64,000 nucleotides of DNA. It comes from Symbiodinium natans (taxonomy: Eukaryota > Sar > Dinophyceae > Suessiales > Symbiodiniaceae). The position numbers and the translations under genes are program-made. Shown one piece after another: positions 50,001 through 56,300 of the stretch (the stretch's first letter is position 1; every line of letters begins with the position of its first letter). Under the pieces are notes generated by a model. That model saw only the letters and a list, made by a program, of their open reading frames with translations, did not search any database and had not been told where the DNA came from. The stretch lies in the NCBI GenBank assembly GCA_905221605.1, contig CAJNDS010002194.1, forward strand, positions 62,001 to 126,000. Reading direction: 5' to 3'.

Positions 50001-50236
50001 TTTGCTCTGTGGGAAAGAAGTGCATGCAGCAAGGGTACGGTTTTTACTGGCCTCCAGGGCAAGTTCCGTACTTCGTGAAGCCCGATGGCCAGAAGCTCAC
50101 TTGCACGCTACGGGGAAATGTTCCAGTTTTCAGCAGTATCGGGAATGATTCCGGACACCCAGCTGCTGTAGCGCATCGCGATGAAGGTGAACGAATGGCG
50201 CCCACCTGCTCCTTGCAGCAGGATTTTCACGCATAA
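47066..50236 (+). CDS. Gag-protease polyprotein (ORF1), 1,056 aa
   Basis: The first ATG after the PBS opens the frame. Residues about 30-240 are charged, heptad-rich coiled coil. About 345-565 form a helical region (starting LPDFPSAETYRSWK) in the place of copia Gag. Two CCCH fingers of type C-x7-C-x5-C-x3-H lie at 592-610 and 646-664, instead of the usual CCHC knuckle, in an R/S/K-rich linker. The retropepsin motif is D913-T914-G915 in IIADTGSEEDLI. The stop is TAA at 50234. Gag packages the RNA, and the protease would process Gag and Pol. Its end overlaps the open ORF2 frame by 46 nt. Confidence 0.9.
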   Translation: MALQLQDGTIDPNAQHDQTATTNYQQFNQYRVQQQLIIVQQNEDAERVRIEAERRHAEILDMATRQARAEMGELEQHADAQHRARIEVISDRMDFVVRELQQQLLETKAALRGRTAELDQAAQDAHTLRMHNLELEARGNMVLESETRLRTHLEQSEFSLANLRVVYDQNRETQLEFLGNEFREQMQYEENMFTYAMHEEESACDVLIQELAESNQRLMVELDEAKATATASSSLPKGGAEHQQAVPMASAPPPGLNTAEASPPQGGAACGNAHVTHADLPNPLQIPESMKGLFERRPQRFNLGASTPVSQAPNEVHEAIAKALKDFATKDETKPKTKEAETVKLPDFPSAETYRSWKTAVREAVRAASDHPDEAFAWIQQVYAKGASLDSLNDVGKFLTLDTKILAALSRVAKGELARQILNYKETEATCGRAVRGRQVLLMFEAYFKTNEEVGSLYSVEDLLKVALINDDLATFVHNWDSVIAGLSHPPDETTLRDIFLRELRKSHRLKYDLDIYDRAREGTPEHTYKFLMESIKNLLTRERIRKNRDKIAKAHGAKYGAPAPPTPAKPSAPAPSERRQPSRGRQGRQVCMLFQKGKCKFGERCKYEHTKDPKASSRERSPNRPKSGSREREKSNSKDTSNIPCVFYAKGTCRNGDKCKFLHKDKSASPSVPAKAKARAPSPAKRRPSRKKRTEAKAAACCVYALAARKGEPDGRHADTWRLDEKSLTLSREHVVLRNNYFIPQSCPVPAWRIKSVASITMKLKTGEERTLQYNWKTCDKQAPLPNWTGVTSFKLKPKDMSVCFERHPEIYPVESVGDGWKFVPHKRKCVARFKTNADCPMSDPGDLQCAVINAQNLEASVYSELHGEKTKCKHRCCKPDFACRHCAAGNIMSGTAAPARKELQSLDIIADTGSEEDLISSSDLRKCFEGVGRKVDATPVNLHTANGIVEASSRTEVEVPSMNGSLEFVELPDTPPVCSVGKKCMQQGYGFYWPPGQVPYFVKPDGQKLTCTLRGNVPVFSSIGNDSGHPAAVAHRDEGERMAPTCSLQQDFHA
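47768..47781 (+). repeat. element hairpin 1 (CTGCC-GAAA-GGTGG)
   Basis: Preceded by AGC and followed by TGCCG; two G-T wobble pairs. Located between coiled coil and Gag core. Confidence 0.7.
47852..47865 (+). repeat. element hairpin 2 (CCCCC-GCAA-GGGGG)
   Basis: AGC before, TGCCG after; GCAA loop, fully different stem. Confidence 0.75.
49189..49202 (+). repeat. element hairpin 3 (CGCCC-GAAA-GGGTG)
   Basis: AGC before, AGCCG after; lies downstream of the second CCCH finger. Confidence 0.75.
50191..50236 (+). promoter_or_regulatory. ORF1/ORF2 overlap with candidate -1 frameshift site
   Basis: The ORF2 frame is open from 50191, so it overlaps ORF1 in the -1 frame. At 50224-50227 the codon TTT, preceded by T (GAT TTT CAC), allows a tRNA-Phe to re-pair after a -1 slip, 11 nt upstream of a hairpin. 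The alternative is reinitiation at the GTG/ATG codons of ORF2. Confidence 0.5.
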
Positions 50237-50238
50237 GC

Positions 50239-50252
50239 TGCCCGAAAGGGCA
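50239..50252 (+). repeat. element hairpin 4 (TGCCC-GAAA-GGGCA)
   Basis: Perfect 5-bp stem two nt after the ORF1 stop; AGC before (overlapping the TAA), TGCCG after. Confidence 0.8.
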
Positions 50253-50301
50253 TGCCGCAGCAGCCGGACCACTTCCAGGAGCTCCAGACGGTGTAGTCCC
50301 G

Positions 50302-53300
50302 GTGCTTGCGGCGGACGAGGGAGACCATCCACCATGGCTGGCAGAGATCCTAGCCAAGGATTCCCCTCTTGAAGGCATGAAGAAAGAGCAACTATTGAAG
50401 GCTGGATGGGTTACTGTGAATGGTGATCCCCACGTCAAGGTTGCCCACAACCCAAAGACCTTCAGAACACCAGCACCTCGCTACCCCAAGTATCGAATTC
50501 GTTCCACCTGGGGATACAAAGATGGCGAGTGGAAGCAGCTGGAGAACAAGGTCAACATGGACGAGCTCGACGCCGTCTACGGTAAGGTACCTGAGGGTAC
50601 CAACATGACCATCACTGTCTTTGCCATGCCCGATGGCGGTGAAGATGTGCCTGATAGCGACGTTGAGGTCCACATTCCAAAGTCGAAGAAGGACGAGGCG
50701 TCTCTAAGAGCTGAAGCGGAATCCGTGCAGCATCTTTTGAGTCATCGTCCAAAGAACCCTTTCTGCCCGGTATGTCAACGAGCCAAAATGTATGCTCCGC
50801 ATGCCAGAAGAAAGGGAGGATCTAGCACTGTGCACAGCAAGGGGTTCGGTGACCACATCACCATCGACCACATCATCACGAAGGACGCCAAGGACTACGG
50901 ATTCGAAGGACAAACTGTAGCACATGTCGTGAAGGATGTCTTTACGAAGTTCCGTTATGTTTACCCGGCCGACAACAAAAGTGGTGAGCAGTGTTACGAA
51001 GATTTACTGCACTTTTTCGAGGTCGATGATAATGTTAAGGTTGTTTACTCAGACAACGCTCTTGAGTTCGACTACGCGGTTAAGCAACTCCAAGCTAGGC
51101 ACAACAAATCCAGGGAGTATGTGGATCAGAACAAAGCAGTGATCGAGCGTGAAATACGAACGATCTTGGAAGGTACGCGTGCCAATTTGGTACAATCTGG
51201 TTTACCTGATCAGTTCTGGCCACTTGCATCCCAACATCATGCTATTTCTTTGAACGTTAGTAAACGTCTTGACAACGGTTTAGTGCCATGGAATCAAAGG
51301 TTCGGGAGCGACTTCCAAGGGGTCCTTGTTCCCTTTGGGGCTAAGATTTTGTACTGGGCCGACCCCAAGCAGAAGCAGCCCAAAAGGTCAAAGTTTGCGG
51401 GGACGGGTATTGAAGGAATTTTCCTCGGGTATCATATCCAGCCTGGCTTCGTCTTCAAGGAAGAGTACTTAGTTGCTCCTTTGCAGGGAATCAACGAGGC
51501 CATCGAGAATGACGCCTTCAGGACTTTCAGGACCAAAAGGCTTGAGCTCCTGGAAGGGAAGTTCCAATTCCCATTGTCACAGGATCTTGAAGCTCTGGGA
51601 AACCAGAAGCCGCCCGAACTCGATGATCAGCATCACAACGCCATTGAAGAAAGAAACCCGCATCAAGAAGAAGATGACTTCGAAGGAGGAGTGGGACCGC
51701 TCGATGAAGGAGATCGGCCATTAGGGGGGTCAGCAAGGGACGACATTGTCTATCCTGCACGATATGATCCTCTAGATGATGTGCCCTTCTCAGTCCGAGA
51801 GAGATTGGCACCTGCGACTCCATCGTTCAAAACAAAAGACGGAATCGGCATTCCGTATGGCTATCGCTGGGATGGGGAGAGACTGATCAAGCAAAAAGGC
51901 CTTTCCTCTCTTCCGGGCGTTCAAGCTAAAGTATGGAGCAAGCTGACCGTCGAAGAAAAGCACAAAGCGCTTGCAGAACATCAAGCTTCGAAGCAAGCCA
52001 AGGTCGACGAGGACTACAACCAGGCGATAAAGCACGTTCCAGCAATGCCGGTGTTGTATGGGAAACCCGAGGACCACCGAAAGAAAATGTGTTCCCTCTA
52101 CGAGTCTAAACTCCTGGAGATTGCCCAGGACATGTACGCGGTCGTGGCCAAGATCCTGTCTGCGAAGGAGATTGAATCCAGTCCCGAAGCGCAGGCTGCC
52201 CTCGACAAAGAGTGGAAGAAGCTTGTTGATAAGGGTTGTTGGGTAGAGAAACGAGTGAGAGAGTACGACTCCGTTGCGGCAGAAGCACGAAAAACCAATG
52301 AGAAAGTGCACTTCGGGAAGATCTTCGAAATCGGGACTCTAAAAGGTTCTGAGTTGAAGGAGAACGACCCGAACCGCCGTTACAAGGGTCGGTCAGTGTT
52401 TCAGGGCAACAAGGTCTTGGATGAGAACTCTGATCATGCTCTCTTCGCAGAGATGTCGAGCAGTCCTGCTTCTATGGAGGCGGGCAAAATATTGGATGTC
52501 TTTGGATCTCAGCCCGGCTTCTCGATTCAGCAAGCGGATGCACGACAGGCGTATACGCAGGCTCTCTTCACTGGGGTTGAAACTTGGGTAAGGCTCCCTC
52601 GCAATAGATGGCCAAAAGGCTGGAGGTCTATGAAGGACCCGGTCGTTCCCCTGAAGTTGGCTCTTTATGGGCACCCAGATTCAGGGGGGATATGGGAACG
52701 TCATTGCGAGACTGAGCTCAAGAAGGTGGGATTCGAGCCTGTGCTCACTGACATCTGGAAGAGCGTGTTCTACAACGCCGATTTGGAGCTCTTAATGGTT
52801 ATTTATGTTGACGACTTTAAACTCGCTGGACCCACGAAGAACATCCAGAAAGGCTGGGAATCTATTGCAACAGTAATAGACATGGATCCCGCTGAGGTGA
52901 TTGGACGTTACTTCGGATGTCAACACATCGAGGAAAAGAACGTCACGCTTTCCAAAGAGCACCATCCTTTTCACTATGTCTTCGAACCCGAAAATGAAAC
53001 TGCAGCCCCAGCTAAGATTGCTGAGGACAGGTGGGACGTAATCCCGGAAGTCATGCTTGCAGTTCGGCACCATAGCTATCCCAGAAAGAGGTTGTATATG
53101 CCCACTGAAGAAGATGTTCAGATGTTCCCTACGATTGGACCTCAAAGATACACCTTTCAGGCTGCAGATGGGGTGACAGAAGAACACCAAGACAATATGA
53201 ACATCGCTAGGGACAAATGCTTCAAACAGTGGTGGACAGGTACGACGTACTTCGACCTCGCTGCCCGGGGGCCTGAAGAGTTCGGTCTGGCTGTTGCAGC

Positions 53301-56300
53301 TGCCCGAAAGGGTAAGTCGGTTCGAAACAAGGCCGAGGCAAAGAAGGAGGTCAAACAGAACAAGTTCGTTACTCTTTCAAGGGATCAGGAGGACAAGCCG
53401 GGCTCTATGACTAAACCGGTTACAAGAATCACCTATGACATGAAGGATTTCTTGCATTCTTGTGTGGATCGCTACTGTGAATTGGCAAAGGTGGATCGTA
53501 GCTCGTTGAAGTCAGTGAGCACACCATTCCATGAACTTCGGACTGCCACTCCTATCGTCAACGAAACGGAGAAGACAGGGCGGCTCCAACCTATTGCAAG
53601 TAAGGTCCTCATGAAAATCCTGTTTGCTGCAAGAATGGCACGATGGGATCTTTTACGAGCAACCCAATCCTTGGCCTCGCGAGTCACAAAATGGAGTCCA
53701 GATTGTGATCTAGCATTACATCGTCTTGTATCGTACATCAATTCTTCTGTCGACCTCACTATGAGTGGGTTTATTGGGGATTCGATACATGATTGCAGGC
53801 TCTGGCTTTTTAGCGACGCTGACTTCGCAGGTGAGTATGATTCAAAATCTACTACTGGATGTGCTCTGTTTCTGGTGGGCCCGAACACATACTACCCCAT
53901 CAACGCCTTCAGTAAGAAACAAACGTCCATAACAATGAGCTCTACCGAGTCTGAAGTGGTGTCGGCTAATCAGGGTGTACGCGCCCAAGGTCTTCCAAGC
54001 CTCAGCCTCTGGTACTTCCTTTGGCGCGGCAAAGCCGACCGCGAGGTTGGGCCGAGGGCTGAGATGAAGTCTACGAGCAATTCTGTTGTGGCACGCATAG
54101 ACCCTGAACTTGATGAGATTCGGTATGGCACTACCAGACCCGATGGCATGTCTATTGCAGATATCAATGGTTTGCACGTTCAGCTTCCCAAATGTTTTCA
54201 GATTAGGCATTTGGAAGACAACCAAGCGACCATTACTCTGCTGTTATCAGGGCGTGCAGGTGTGCTTCGACATACAGATCGCACACAAAAGGTTAGCTTC
54301 GGATGGCTCCGTCAGCAATACGAAGAAGGACATTTTCGCCTCCTCAATGTTGACACCAGCGAGCAAGTTGCAGACGTGTTCACAAAGCCTTTTACGGAGC
54401 GAACAACATGGATACATGCGTTGAAGCTCATTGCTCACACCTACAAGTCGGTCGACCCTCAAGCCGGAAGAAATTCCGTGTCGAAATCTGTTCCCGCTGC
54501 TCCGAAGTCGGTGTGCATTACCACAGAGCAACTGGAACATGTTGCAAAACTGCTTCGCCGAGCTGATCGCTATGATTTCGAAGATTTCGAGCAGGTCGCC
54601 GAAATGATGTACGACAACCTTCGTATGTCGAGCTCAAGACTTCGCAGTGTTGTTCGTTCCGGCACCGAGTTGGCTCCCAAATACTTCGTGTTTGGGCTGT
54701 GGACACATGGTGGGTGCTTCGGCCTAACAAAGCGTACTGGCCAAATGTCCCAACTGTGCCGCTACATAAATGGTTTCATCCGCAAGCACGCTCCAAAGCA
54801 TTTTACCTGGACTTCGTTTGTCATCAATTTTATGGGCAGGGCTGGCGTTCACAGCGACAAGTTTAATCTCAGAGGCAGCCAAAACTGGTCCTTCGGCTTC
54901 GGTCCCTATCAGGGGGGCGAGCTCTGGGTGGAGGATCCCGACCAAAGAATGGACGCTTTCACTGACAAAGACGGTAAGACCTGGCTTGGCCGTAACCTTC
55001 AAACTTGTCGAAAACCCGTGCTTCTAAACCCTCACCTTCGACATGCTGTCCAACCCTTTACAGGAAACAGGCATTCTCTTATTGCCTACTCATCAGGGGG
55101 GTGGACAAAGCTGGGTGACGATGACAAGCAACTCCTACAAGACACTGATTTTAGGACGCCCCGGGCTCAGTTGAAACATGCGTGCGTTTGTTCATGTGCA
55201 TCCCCTCACGATGAGGGGGGTAAAAATTGTCCCAAAACCACTCCCGATACGGTCGCGTCGTTTTTGCGCGCATCGATCGGGAACGCACAAACATACACCA
55301 CGTGCACAAGTGCTTCGGTTGAGCCTGCTGTACCGACTCTCTCTGTGCTAGCTGGCTCTCTCCAAGTGGTCAGCAGTATCGAGGCATTAGGAACAATGTC
55401 GCGATTGGTCGCCCATGGTGCGGGCTACTCCTGCGATACTGGCATGGAGGGCCGACCTTTGGCACTGCAAGGACATCTCAACATGCTCGTCAACGCCGGA
55501 CTGAGCGTGGAGTACTTGCAGCTCCAGGCGGGGAAGGAGTATGACGCGCTCCTCAAGGCCTATGAGGTCTTCCCCCCACAGACCATCGCCAGCCTCAGCC
55601 TCAATGACCCCGAGATTCCAACGCCGAATCTGCTCAAGCTGGCTCGCATCTCGAACGAGGGTCTCAGCAAGCTCCAGCCAACCGAAAGGTTGCGCCGAAG
55701 TCGCTTTCTGCTAGTGGTGACGGACTCAGTCACATCCCTTGGACGACAGAACACCAAGGGGCAATGGAAATTCTCCATTCCCGAAGAGGAGATCTTCATG
55801 GCAGCACTGACCCTCAGGTACACGAGCGATAAACTCCACATGTGCTGGGGAAAGACGCTTTCGTGGCTCACTTGGCAGGTGCAGGAGGAGATCCAGGCAA
55901 TCCGTGCCAAGTATGGGTCGGAGTGCGAGATCGATGTGATCGTTTGGTGGTCAGGAAATGAAGTTGCTGGACGACGAGGATGCATCCCCACGCGGCTCGC
56001 TCCGGGCGCGGCATATTCGACCTCCCAGACCTCGGCAGAAGATGTTGCGAGGAAGGTGAGGCGCTGCGCCGACGCGCTAGCCACCCTAGCGGGTGAGCCG
56101 CATATCGGGTTTGTCCGCATCGTCGGCAACGTTGACCACGAGACCTACAACTTGCATCCCGCGTACAACGAATTCATCTCCAAGATGTTTCATGAATTCA
56201 CGAGTCGCGGATTGCAAGTTCAGAACGCCACATCCCAGGCAATGAAGCTGTCCTATTACGATGATTTTCATCTTTGGGATACCCCCGAAAACCGCAAGCA

